DNA of 52,950 bases from CAZGYE01 sp964530165 (lineage in GTDB: Bacteria > Planctomycetota > Planctomycetia > Planctomycetales > Planctomycetaceae): positions 1-52,950 of the forward strand of contig CAZGYE010000004.1 in NCBI GenBank assembly GCA_964530165.1. Reading direction: 5' to 3'. The notes beneath the pieces are model-generated. The model was not told the DNA's origin. It did not search any database and worked only from the letters and a program-made list of their open reading frames with translations. Positions 1 to 6,965 of this stretch are shown here, piece after piece. The position numbers were made by a program, and so were the translations under genes. Each line of letters starts with the position of its first letter. Position 1 is the stretch's first letter.

Positions 1-144
1 CAACCAGACCGCCATTGGCAACCAGACCGCCATTGGCAACCAGACCGCCATTGGCAACCAGACCGCCATTGGCAACCAGACCGCCATTGGCAACCAGACC
101 GCCATTGGCGGACAGACATCCATTGGCGGACAGCCATCCATCAG
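1..144 (+). repeat. 18-bp in-frame minisatellite
   Basis: Six perfect tandem copies of caaccagaccgccattgg occupy 1-108, followed by two diverged copies at 109-126 and 127-144. The array may continue beyond the window edge. It is in frame with the downstream BatA-like gene and encodes the hexapeptide NQTAIG six times, then GQTSIG and GQPSIS. There are no spacers, so it is not a CRISPR array. Confidence 0.95.
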
Positions 145-1645
145 CCGCCGAGTGTATTTCGAGGTCGACGGGCAACGCCTCAGCGAGAAAACCCTGAACA
201 TCCGCTTACAGCCGGACGGCGAAGCGACCGTCGAATTCGAGCACCGCTTCTCCTCTGTCGGCTCGCACCTGGTGAGCGTCGTTCTCGACGAAGACAATCT
301 GCCCGGCGACAACCGGGCCGATCAAGCGTTCTCGGTCGCCGCCGCCTTGCCCGTGCTGCTCGTCGACGGCGATCCAAATCTGGACCCGGCCCGGAGCGAA
401 ACGTTTTTCGCCAAAGCGGCACTCTCCGCCGCTTCAAACAAAACACCCTGGGTTCGTGCAACCGTCGTGCCTTGGGACCAATTCGGTCCGCCAATGGCGG
501 TCGGTTCGGATCAGTTGCACTCTCCGGAGGTGATCTTTCTGATGAACGTTCCACGATTCAGCGAGTCGCAGACGGCGGCGGTGAAGGATTTCGTTGCGCG
601 CGGCGGTGGACTGCTGATCGCCCTGGGCGATCAGGTCGACGCCGAGAGCTACAACCGGCAACTCGATCGATCGGGGCGGGGGTTGTTGCCGGCGTCGTTG
701 GTGTCGATCGTAAAGGGCACGGACGCGGTACCCAAAGGTGTGCAGGTGGTCGATTCGAGTCTCGAACTGCCTTGGCTCACTCGCTTCCGCCGCGAAAACG
801 ACGGCGGCTTGACAGAGGCGCGATTCAGCCAGTGGTGGAAGGTCAAGTTGGCTGTCGATACGGAAAAAGACGGGCATGAGCCGGCCGACGGCGAAGAACG
901 ACCCCCTGACGACCAGCCCGTTGGGCCGAAGGTGACCACACCAATTGTCGCGGCGCGCCTGGGCACGAGCGATCCACTGCTGGTGATTCACAATTACGGC
1001 CGAGGCGGCGTGGTGTTGATGACGTCCAGCATCGACGCCGATTGGAGCACACTGCCTGCCAAGCCCGATTACGTCGCGCTGCTGCACGAGCTGGTCTTTC
1101 GTCTTGCCGCGGGAAAGACGGCACGGAACGTCGACGTGGGCGCGTCGCTGTTGCTGGCGGTCGAACCCGATTTGCCAATCGACCGGTACGCGTTTTTCGG
1201 ACCGGGCCAGACCGAGTTCCCGGCGACACCGGCCGGGGACGAGCTCCACCCGCTGGCTCGCCTGGATGACACCCGTTTGCCGGGCGTCTATCGTTTCGGA
1301 CCGAAGGAGAAACAACCCGGTCTCAACAGCGGAGACGGCACCCAGTATTTCGTCGTCAATTCCGACCGCGGTGAATCGGACCTCACGCCGCTCGATGAGA
1401 CCCAGCGGGCGTTACTCTCGACAGGGGGCCGGTTGACGTTTGTCAAATCGTTGGACGAGCTGAAACAGAAGATGTTCACCGACCTCTCGCGCACCGAGTT
1501 GTGGTCTCTGCTGTTGTTGCTGTTCCTGGCGGTCCTTGTCTGCGAAGTCATGATGACCCGCCGGCTGGTCCAGGGGGGCCACGCCGTGGTTGAGGAACAG
1601 GTAGAAGAGAGACACGCTGAAGGAACCACAGATAAACACAGATGA
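2..1645 (+). CDS. BatA-like membrane protein, C-terminal part (5' truncated)
   Basis: The reading frame is open from the window edge, giving 547 visible residues. After the NQTAIG repeats comes an Ig/CARDB-like segment (about residues 45-115). A Rossmann-like region starting VLLVDGDPN follows and resembles the glutamine-amidotransferase-like domain of planctomycete BatA proteins. A single membrane helix lies at about 500-518 (LWSLLLLLFLAVLVCEVMM) and a short polar tail follows. The N-terminal BatA/VWA part is outside the window. Such proteins usually sit in MoxR-DUF58-BatA-VWA operons, and the next large gene (2181-4754) is a VWA partner, which supports this. The last seven codons (GTTDKHR) and the TGA stop lie inside the left inverted repeat of the GxxExxY cassette, so the native C-terminus was probably replaced. 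The family is inferred from architecture and the function is unknown. Confidence 0.75.
   Translation, partial: NQTAIGNQTAIGNQTAIGNQTAIGNQTAIGNQTAIGGQTSIGGQPSISRRVYFEVDGQRLSEKTLNIRLQPDGEATVEFEHRFSSVGSHLVSVVLDEDNLPGDNRADQAFSVAAALPVLLVDGDPNLDPARSETFFAKAALSAASNKTPWVRATVVPWDQFGPPMAVGSDQLHSPEVIFLMNVPRFSESQTAAVKDFVARGGGLLIALGDQVDAESYNRQLDRSGRGLLPASLVSIVKGTDAVPKGVQVVDSSLELPWLTRFRRENDGGLTEARFSQWWKVKLAVDTEKDGHEPADGEERPPDDQPVGPKVTTPIVAARLGTSDPLLVIHNYGRGGVVLMTSSIDADWSTLPAKPDYVALLHELVFRLAAGKTARNVDVGASLLLAVEPDLPIDRYAFFGPGQTEFPATPAGDELHPLARLDDTRLPGVYRFGPKEKQPGLNSGDGTQYFVVNSDRGESDLTPLDETQRALLSTGGRLTFVKSLDELKQKMFTDLSRTELWSLLLLLFLAVLVCEVMMTRRLVQGGHAVVEEQVEERHAEGTTDKHR
488..500. repeat. CCGCCANTGGCGG palindrome
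   Basis: This is a perfect 13-base palindrome with a central A, inside the BatA-like gene. The same palindrome with a central C occurs twice at 2909-2939 in the neighbouring VWA gene, and half of it (CCGCCATTGG) is the core of the 1-108 array. Confidence 0.6.
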
Positions 1646-1649
1646 ACAC
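1622..1649 (+). repeat. Left 28-bp inverted repeat of the cassette
   Basis: It begins GGAACCACAGATAAACACAG and is the exact reverse complement of 2099-2126. It overlaps the end of the BatA-like gene, whose TGA stop (1643-1645) lies inside it. Confidence 0.95.
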
Positions 1650-1710
1650 GGATAAGAACTCACACTGCAGAATATAATCGCAAGGGACCAAGAATCATCG
1701 TGAGACAACA

Positions 1711-2088
1711 ATGAACACAGAAAGAGATGAAATCAACCAACTGACCGAGCGGATCATTGGCTGCGCTTTCAAGGTCAGTAATGCACTTGGGAGTGGTTTC
1801 TTGGAAAAAGTCTACGAGAATTCCTTGGCACATGAGTTACGGAAGGCGGGACTCTCTGTCGAACAGCAGAAAGCCATCTCGGTCTGTTATGACCGAATTG
1901 TCGTCGGCGAATATGTTGCGGATCTCGTCGTGAATGAGACTGTTCTTGTCGAATTGAAAGCTGTCAAGAGTCTTGACGACATTCACATGGCACAATGCCT
2001 GAACTACTTGAAAGCGACTGGATTCAAGATTTGCCTGCTGCTCAATTTCGGAAAGCCAAAACTCGAGATCAAACGGATCGCAAATTGA
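1711..2088 (+). CDS. GxxExxY-family protein (PD-(D/E)xK-like fold)
   Basis: A 125-residue protein. The signature G29-F-L-E32-K-V-Y35 defines the GxxExxY family (Pfam PDDEXK_3). Downstream, D71 in YVADLVV and E81-L-K83 in LVELKAV match the D...ExK core of PD-(D/E)xK nuclease-fold proteins, so the putative metal site looks intact. No activity has been firmly assigned to the family, to my knowledge. The length is typical and the gene is complete. The ribosome site is weak (gtgaga about ten bases upstream). The gene is more AT-rich than its neighbours, which together with the flanking inverted repeats suggests transfer. A nuclease that processes the cassette ends or a nucleic-acid-binding role are both possible. 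The family call is secure and the role is not. Confidence 0.85.
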   Translation: MNTERDEINQLTERIIGCAFKVSNALGSGFLEKVYENSLAHELRKAGLSVEQQKAISVCYDRIVVGEYVADLVVNETVLVELKAVKSLDDIHMAQCLNYLKATGFKICLLLNFGKPKLEIKRIAN

Positions 2089-2098
2089 AATCCAATCT

Positions 2099-2126
2099 GT
2101 GTTCATCTGTGTTTATCTGTGGTTCC
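2099..2126 (-). repeat. Right 28-bp inverted repeat of the cassette
   Basis: It is the exact reverse complement of 1622-1649 and starts 11 bases after the GxxExxY stop codon. It ends 54 bases before the start of the VWA gene. Confidence 0.95.
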
Positions 2127-2180
2127 CTTTTCTTAGCTTTGACGACTTACGACTGCTGACTCTAAACGCTGTTTTTATTC

Positions 2181-4754
2181 ATGTTGAAACGCCAACTGAT
2201 CTTTAACGGCCTGCAAACCACCTGGTGGTTCGTGTTTTGCCTGCTGGCCGTTGGTACGGCGACGGTGCTGATCGTGATGCTGCTGCGTTACGAGCGGAAG
2301 CTGGTGCCGCGACGCGTCGGGAACACATTGCTTCTGCTGCGGTTCTCGGTCCTGACGGCGCTGTTGCTGACGCTCTTGCAGCCGAAGATCAGTTGGACGC
2401 TCGATCGGGAGCGGACGGGGCGGATTCTGGTGGCGGTTGACCTTTCCGAGAGCATGAGCACTGCCGACAAACATGCCGGCAAGGCCGAGAAGCTGCGCTG
2501 GGCGCGGGCGTTGGGGATGATCGGAAACGCGGCCATCAACGACCGGATCGACCGATGGATCAAAGCGCTTGAAGAAGGCCGCGAGCCACAGTGGGTCGAT
2601 GACGGCGAAACCAGCGATCCCGAACGCCGTCGGCAACTCGAACAGGTTCGAACCGAGTACCTCGATCGCGTCTTCGAGGGGATCGATCGCCTACCGCGAA
2701 GAGAGATCGCCCAACGGCTGCTGATGCGCACATCCTCTCCGCTGCTGCCGGCGCTCCAGGACGTAGGCAATGTGGCGCTGGCCGTCTTCGCCGGTAAGTC
2801 GCAAGCGGCCGATGCGCAGACGCTCGGGCAGGCGATCGACAACCCGCCGCAGAGCTTATTGTCGAGCGTGACGGACCTCAGGCAGGCGTTGTCATCGGCC
2901 CAGACGGACCGCCACTGGCGGACGGACCGCCACTGGCGGACGGATTCCGAATCGTCGGCGTTGATGGGCGTGGTCCTGTTCACCGACGGCCGCAACAACG
3001 CCGCCGGCGATCCGGTTCCTCAAGCAGCTCGGCTGGGGGCGGTCTCGGCACCCGTATATCCGGTGATGCTCGGCTCGGAGCTTAAGCCCAAGGACTTGGC
3101 CATCGCGTCGCTCGATTATCCGTTCACCGTGTTCAAAGGCGACAAACCGCTGTTGAAGGCGACGCTGAACACGTCTCAATTCGCAGGCGAGGAGATCACG
3201 GTCGTGTTGGAGCGCGCGGGGGAAGAACCCGTCAGCAAGTCGGTCACTCCTGAGGGCCCGACGGCGACGGTGGAGTTCGAGTTGAAAGCCGGCGAGGTCG
3301 GGCGGCACGAGTACACCATCCGCACCGACGTCCGGCCGGGAGAAACCCGCGACGACAACAACGAGAAATCATTCGGCGTGAACATTGTCGACGATCAGGT
3401 TCACGTGTTCTTGATCGAAGGGGAAGCTCGCTGGGAGTTCCGCTTCCTCGACAACGCACTCAGCCGAGACACGCGCGTCGATGTGCAGAAGGTGGTCTTC
3501 CGCCAGCCTTACATGCGGGTCTTGCCCAATCCGTTTTTTCCGCGGCGATTGGACCTGCCGGCCGATGCCGACGATCTCGAGAACTCCCCGTTCGCAGAGG
3601 CGGACCTCGTGATTTTGGGCGATGTTGCCCCAGAGAATTTGCCGCAGACCACATGGGAGTTGCTGGAGAAGTTCGTGACCGAGTCGGGCGGCACGCTGGT
3701 GCTCGTGGCCGGCAAGCGGTATTTTCCGCTTGCGTATCGCTCGGAGATCGTCGAGAGGCTGCTGCCTCTGACCGAGCTGCACCCCGTGACCATCACCGAC
3801 ATGGCTGCTGGGGCGTCTCCCACCGAGCGCGGCTTTCACCTTCGACTCACTCCGGATGGTGAACAGGAGCCGATGCTCAATTTCGACGCCGAGCGGCAGG
3901 TAAACCGCTCGATCTGGTCCTCTCTACCCGGACACATGTGGGGCTTGCTGGGCGAGGCGAAACGGGGGGCCACCGTCTTCGCGTATGCGGTCGGGCCGGA
4001 TGCAGGGCCGACACTCGACGCCGAGCGGCGAAATGCCGTCATCGTGCACCAGCATTACGGGTTTGGCCAGGTGTTGTGGATCGGCATCGACAGTACGTGG
4101 CGTTGGCGGTACCGGGTGGGCGACCAGTATCACCACCGTTTCTGGGGCCAGTTGGGACGCTGGGCGGCCGAGAACAAAGCGGCTGCGGGCAATGAGTTCG
4201 TCAAATTCGGCCCCGACCGCAGCGATCTGGAAGTCGGCGAAGACGCCCTCATCCGCGCCCGCTGGACGCAACAGTTTCTGCGGAAGTTTCCCCGACTGAA
4301 GGCCAAGGCCGAGATCTTCCGCCGGGACGACCAGCCGGCGGCGAAACCGTTCAGCACGCTGGAGCTGAGACCGAACAAAAACCGCCCGCTGGTTCACGAA
4401 GCCCGGGCCGTGTCGCTGCCGGCCGGCGAGTACCGCGTCAAGCTGGTCGTTGACGGAGCCGACCTCGGAAAGGATGATATCGAAACGATGCTCTACGTGA
4501 ACGAAGTCCAAACACTCGAACTGAGCGACCTCAGCTCCAACCGCGAGCTGCTGACTCGACTGGCCGAGGAGAGCAACGGCCGTCTGTTCCTGCCTGACGA
4601 GATCCACGAGCTGCCCGGCCTGTTCCGCAAGCCGGCCGAGTCGAGCAGCATTCGCCGCGAGATTGAGCTTTGGGACCACTGGTTTGTCCTGCTGGTGTTC
4701 TTCACGCTGCTGACGGTCGAATGGGTCACGCGAAAGCTGAACGGGCTGCCTTAG
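2181..4754 (+). CDS. VWA-domain membrane protein, BatA/BatB type
   Basis: 857 residues. Two membrane helices lie near the N-terminus (about 14-36 and 50-68). A von Willebrand A domain follows, with the metal-site motif DLSES at about 89-93 and the TDG segment in VLFTDGRNN at about 273. The middle is a CARDB-like beta region and then a glutamine-amidotransferase-like region (HVFLIEGEARWEFRFL, DLVILGDVAP). A last helix lies at about 830-848 (WFVLLVFFTLLTVEWV). This architecture belongs to planctomycete aerotolerance-type (Bat) modules, which in other bacteria act with MoxR ATPases in envelope processes. The upstream partner is the truncated BatA-like gene, and the GxxExxY cassette now separates the two. 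An 18-bp duplication at 2901-2943 encodes TDRHWR twice, inserted just before the TDG strand. Confidence 0.85.
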   Translation: MLKRQLIFNGLQTTWWFVFCLLAVGTATVLIVMLLRYERKLVPRRVGNTLLLLRFSVLTALLLTLLQPKISWTLDRERTGRILVAVDLSESMSTADKHAGKAEKLRWARALGMIGNAAINDRIDRWIKALEEGREPQWVDDGETSDPERRRQLEQVRTEYLDRVFEGIDRLPRREIAQRLLMRTSSPLLPALQDVGNVALAVFAGKSQAADAQTLGQAIDNPPQSLLSSVTDLRQALSSAQTDRHWRTDRHWRTDSESSALMGVVLFTDGRNNAAGDPVPQAARLGAVSAPVYPVMLGSELKPKDLAIASLDYPFTVFKGDKPLLKATLNTSQFAGEEITVVLERAGEEPVSKSVTPEGPTATVEFELKAGEVGRHEYTIRTDVRPGETRDDNNEKSFGVNIVDDQVHVFLIEGEARWEFRFLDNALSRDTRVDVQKVVFRQPYMRVLPNPFFPRRLDLPADADDLENSPFAEADLVILGDVAPENLPQTTWELLEKFVTESGGTLVLVAGKRYFPLAYRSEIVERLLPLTELHPVTITDMAAGASPTERGFHLRLTPDGEQEPMLNFDAERQVNRSIWSSLPGHMWGLLGEAKRGATVFAYAVGPDAGPTLDAERRNAVIVHQHYGFGQVLWIGIDSTWRWRYRVGDQYHHRFWGQLGRWAAENKAAAGNEFVKFGPDRSDLEVGEDALIRARWTQQFLRKFPRLKAKAEIFRRDDQPAAKPFSTLELRPNKNRPLVHEARAVSLPAGEYRVKLVVDGADLGKDDIETMLYVNEVQTLELSDLSSNRELLTRLAEESNGRLFLPDEIHELPGLFRKPAESSSIRREIELWDHWFVLLVFFTLLTVEWVTRKLNGLP
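2904..2943 (+). repeat. Two-copy 18-bp minisatellite with palindromic core
   Basis: The unit cggaccgccactggcgga is repeated in frame (TDRHWR twice). Each unit contains the palindrome CCGCCACTGGCGG (2909-2921 and 2927-2939). Confidence 0.85.
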
Positions 4755-4793
4755 TCTTCATCGCGTAGATCATTATCACGGTTCAAACGAAAC

Positions 4794-6098
4794 ATGCGAA
4801 CTGCCTCATCCGCCGGGCCGCCGACCGGTTCTTTGGAAATGTCGCTTACGGGCCGGTACCTGGTGCTTTCGACGGCGTTTCTCGGCTGGATGTTTGCCGG
4901 GATGCTGATGGGCATGTTTCCCTTGATCGCGCGCTCGGCGACGATCGATTTTCTCGGTGCGGTTTCGGAAGGTCTTGTTGGGAAGTGGTTTGCGTGGTAC
5001 ACGTGTGCGTTCCTGATGGGGGCGGCCACTGGCGGACCCGTGTTCGGATGGATCGGCGACCGCGCCGGCCGCGTTCACGCGATGGCATTGAGCATCGTGT
5101 GGTACTCGGCGCTGACTGGCGTGAGTTACTTGAGCGAGACCACCGAGCAGTTGCTGGTGTTGCGGTTTCTGGCGTCGATGGGCATCGGCGGGATGTGGCC
5201 AAACGGAGTTTCGCTGGTTTCGGAAGCCTGGTCCGATGTCTCTCGACCGGTGCTGGCGGGGCTGATCGGCTCGGCCGCGAATGTGGGGTTTGTGCTGATT
5301 GGTGTGATCGGTGAACGCTGGCCGATTACGTCGAACGACTGGCGTTGGGTGATGCTGGTCGGCGGCTTGCCGATCTTCCTCGGGCTGTTCGTGTGGGCGT
5401 TTGTGCCCGAGTCTCCCGCTTGGCTGGCCGAACGGACGAGCGGGAGTCAGACCGGGAAACGCATGCCGGTGGCCGAAGTCTTTCGGCCGCCGCTGTTGCG
5501 GCTGACGCTCATCGGAATCTGCCTGGGGGCCGTTCCCCTCGTCGGCGGTTGGGGGGCGTCCGCTTGGCTCGTTCCGTGGGCGGACCAGGTGTACGGCAAG
5601 GCGGACCCGGCCTTCAAAGGGCTAACGGTCATCAGCCGTTCCGGCGGCGCGGTGCTGGGCAGCTTGATCGGGGGCCTGCTCGCGAGTCTCTTGGGCAGAC
5701 GAACCACCTATTTTCTCATCAGTCTCGGATCCCTTTTGGCCAGCGGCTATCTCTTTCGATTTCTAACGCCGGCAGATGGAACGCTGTTCCTGATCGGGGC
5801 GTTTCTGCTGGGATTCGTGGGAACGGTCTATTTCGGCTGGTTACCGTTGTATCTGCCGGAACTCTTCCCGACTCATGCCCGGGCGACCGGATCGGGCGTG
5901 ACGTTCAATTTCGGCCGGATCATATCGGCGGCCGGTGTGCTGGCGGCCGGTGCGCTCATCCGACACTACGACGGCGACTATGCGAAAGTCGGAAGCGTGA
6001 CCAGCCTCGCCTACGCGCTGGGCATGCTTGTGATTCTTTTCGCGCCGGACACGTCGAAAAAGCAGTTGCATGGGGATGCCGGTCCGACCCAAACGTGA
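4794..6098 (+). CDS. MFS transporter
   Basis: 434 residues with about twelve hydrophobic helices, the length of a standard Major Facilitator Superfamily carrier. The loop motif GWIGDRAGR between helices 2 and 3 matches MFS motif A. A second, similar loop (LLGRRTTY) starts the second half, and FPTHARATGSG after helix 10 is typical of the sugar/organic-acid porter branch. The first ATG is used here. An internal ATG at MSLTGRYL, 16 codons in, would also leave an intact first helix. It lies 39 bases after the VWA gene, so cotranscription is possible. The substrate cannot be read from the sequence. Confidence 0.85.
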   Translation: MRTASSAGPPTGSLEMSLTGRYLVLSTAFLGWMFAGMLMGMFPLIARSATIDFLGAVSEGLVGKWFAWYTCAFLMGAATGGPVFGWIGDRAGRVHAMALSIVWYSALTGVSYLSETTEQLLVLRFLASMGIGGMWPNGVSLVSEAWSDVSRPVLAGLIGSAANVGFVLIGVIGERWPITSNDWRWVMLVGGLPIFLGLFVWAFVPESPAWLAERTSGSQTGKRMPVAEVFRPPLLRLTLIGICLGAVPLVGGWGASAWLVPWADQVYGKADPAFKGLTVISRSGGAVLGSLIGGLLASLLGRRTTYFLISLGSLLASGYLFRFLTPADGTLFLIGAFLLGFVGTVYFGWLPLYLPELFPTHARATGSGVTFNFGRIISAAGVLAAGALIRHYDGDYAKVGSVTSLAYALGMLVILFAPDTSKKQLHGDAGPTQT

Positions 6099-6242
6099 CG
6101 CCAAGATTCTCCCCCGTCACTCCTCAGCGGGAAAAGCCGAGAGACTCATGAGGATCAACTCGGGAATCTCGTTGGCCTGTTCTTTCTCTCGGACAGGCGC
6201 GCTTGCATCCGCGCTCGGAATGTCGCAGACTCTCCACATGAC

Positions 6243-6365
6243 CGCGCGAAGCGGGTGATCATCAACCGCGACGCAACGCCGATCGACGCAATCGCCGACT
6301 TGGTCCTGGGCGCCGCCATTGGCGAAACAGTCACACAAATCGAAAACGCTTTGAATCAAGTGTAA
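6243..6365 (+). pseudogene. Sirtuin (SIR2) C-terminal remnant
   Basis: The frame reads RAKRVIINRDATPIDAIAD and then VLGAAIGETVTQIENALNQV before a TAA stop. This closely resembles the last strand and helix of SIR2-type NAD-dependent deacylases (the INRDPTPLD...IGE pattern). No NAD-binding or catalytic His region precedes it, so it is a fragment of about 40 codons. The family call rests on this short motif only. Confidence 0.5.
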
Positions 6366-6367
6366 CG

Positions 6368-6530
6368 ACTGCCGACTGCCAACGCGCCGCCGAAGAACGC
6401 CACGAGCGCGTGCAAGAGGCGCTGGCGCAGATGCCTGAAGCGGAAGCAAAAAAGAAGCTCGATGAGAAACACAAGGCCCGTGTCAGCATGACCGACCTCG
6501 AAGCCACCGTGATGAAGATGGGCGACGGCG
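6368..6530 (+). pseudogene. Transposase remnant (IS1182-like)
   Basis: An open frame without a credible start reads RAAEERHERVQEALAQMPEA, then AEAKKKLDEKHKARVS and MTDLEATVMKMGDG. This resembles the linker and RVSTTDPEARVMKMxDGG motif of IS1182/DDE transposases common in planctomycetes. The frame loses similarity after the GDG, and no DDE residues remain. It begins two bases after the sirtuin remnant, so the region is probably a deletion junction. Confidence 0.5.
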
Positions 6531-6606
6531 CCCTTCTTCCAGACAGACAAAAGGGGAAGTCTGCGCAGCGCCCACCCGCCCGCTGTACCGCCCCAGGAAC
6601 CCCGCG

Positions 6607-6640
6607 ACGGTCGCCCCCCGTGAACGAACCGCGAGACACC
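6607..6640. repeat. 34-bp dispersed repeat, copy 1
   Basis: It matches 23490-23523 at 32 of 34 positions (core cgaaccgcgagacacc). It lies in the non-coding stretch between the transposase remnant and the dnaK promoter. Between 6641 and about 6830 no gene or clear structure is seen. Confidence 0.8.
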
Positions 6641-6832
6641 ACCACAGAAGTGCTCTCCAGAACAACTCACCACCCCAGCGTCCAAAAAAACCTCCACCCC
6701 CACCGGTCAAGTCGTTTCACAGGCGCTCAGCCCTGTCAATGTGGCATCTACTTGAGAGTGTGGGTACGTTGGGGGGGTTGTCAATTTGGCAGGCCGGGAC
6801 ACTGCTCGTCTTGATCTGCCGAACGAAGTGTG

Positions 6833-6863
6833 TTGTAACATATTCAGTGAATTACCGTTACAA
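6833..6863. promoter_or_regulatory. Inverted repeat upstream of the dnaK promoter
   Basis: TTGTAAC (6833-6839) and GTTACAA (6857-6863) form a perfect 7-bp inverted repeat with centres 24 bp apart. It ends 27 bp before the -24 element. It could be an operator or activator site. It does not match the CIRCE element. Confidence 0.35.
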
Positions 6864-6888
6864 TAAACAACTTGATCACATTTTTCGT

Positions 6889-6904
6889 TGGCACGCTCTT
6901 TGCC
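6889..6904 (+). promoter_or_regulatory. Sigma-54 (RpoN) promoter for dnaK-clpB
   Basis: The sequence TGGCACGCTCTTTGCC fits the -24/-12 consensus TGGCACG-N4-TTGC exactly. GG at 6890-6891 and GC at 6902-6903 are separated by the required 10 bp. Transcription would start near 6914, leaving a leader of about 50 bases before the dnaK ATG. Sigma-54 promoters need an ATP-driven enhancer-binding activator; none is encoded in the window. Confidence 0.7.
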
Positions 6905-6965
6905 ACACCATAGGCAGAACGCTGTTGACGTTGCAGCAATACAAATCGCAGAGAGGAGAATCGTG

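Larger units (their letters stand above)
1622..2126 (+). mobile_element. Inverted-repeat-bounded GxxExxY cassette
   Basis: A 505-bp unit is bounded by perfect 28-bp inverted repeats (1622-1649 and 2099-2126), extendable to 31 of 32 matches. It contains one gene of the GxxExxY family and lies between two co-oriented BatA/VWA genes that normally adjoin. Each end is built of 10-bp iterons: acagataaac, acagatgaac, acggataaga on the left and atctgtgttc, atctgtgttt, atctgtggtt on the right. This one-helical-turn spacing suggests protein binding along one DNA face. No target-site duplication is evident. Calling it mobile is inference from position and termini. Confidence 0.6.

Noticed and set aside
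1..144. Possible CRISPR array
   Set aside because: The 18-bp units are contiguous with no spacers, and they encode an in-frame hexapeptide.
5021..5037. Another copy of the CCGCCANTGGCGG palindrome in the MFS gene
   Set aside because: It has a mismatch and coincides with the conserved MFS residues GAATGGPVFGW, so it is explained by protein sequence.
6888..6965. Longer N-terminus of DnaK
   Set aside because: It would begin inside the sigma-54 promoter, is not conserved in DnaK, and a strong ribosome site precedes the ATG at 6966.
6690..6965. CIRCE/HrcA operator upstream of dnaK
   Set aside because: No TTAGCACTC-N9-GAGTGCTAA-like sequence is present; the only dyad is TTGTAAC/GTTACAA.
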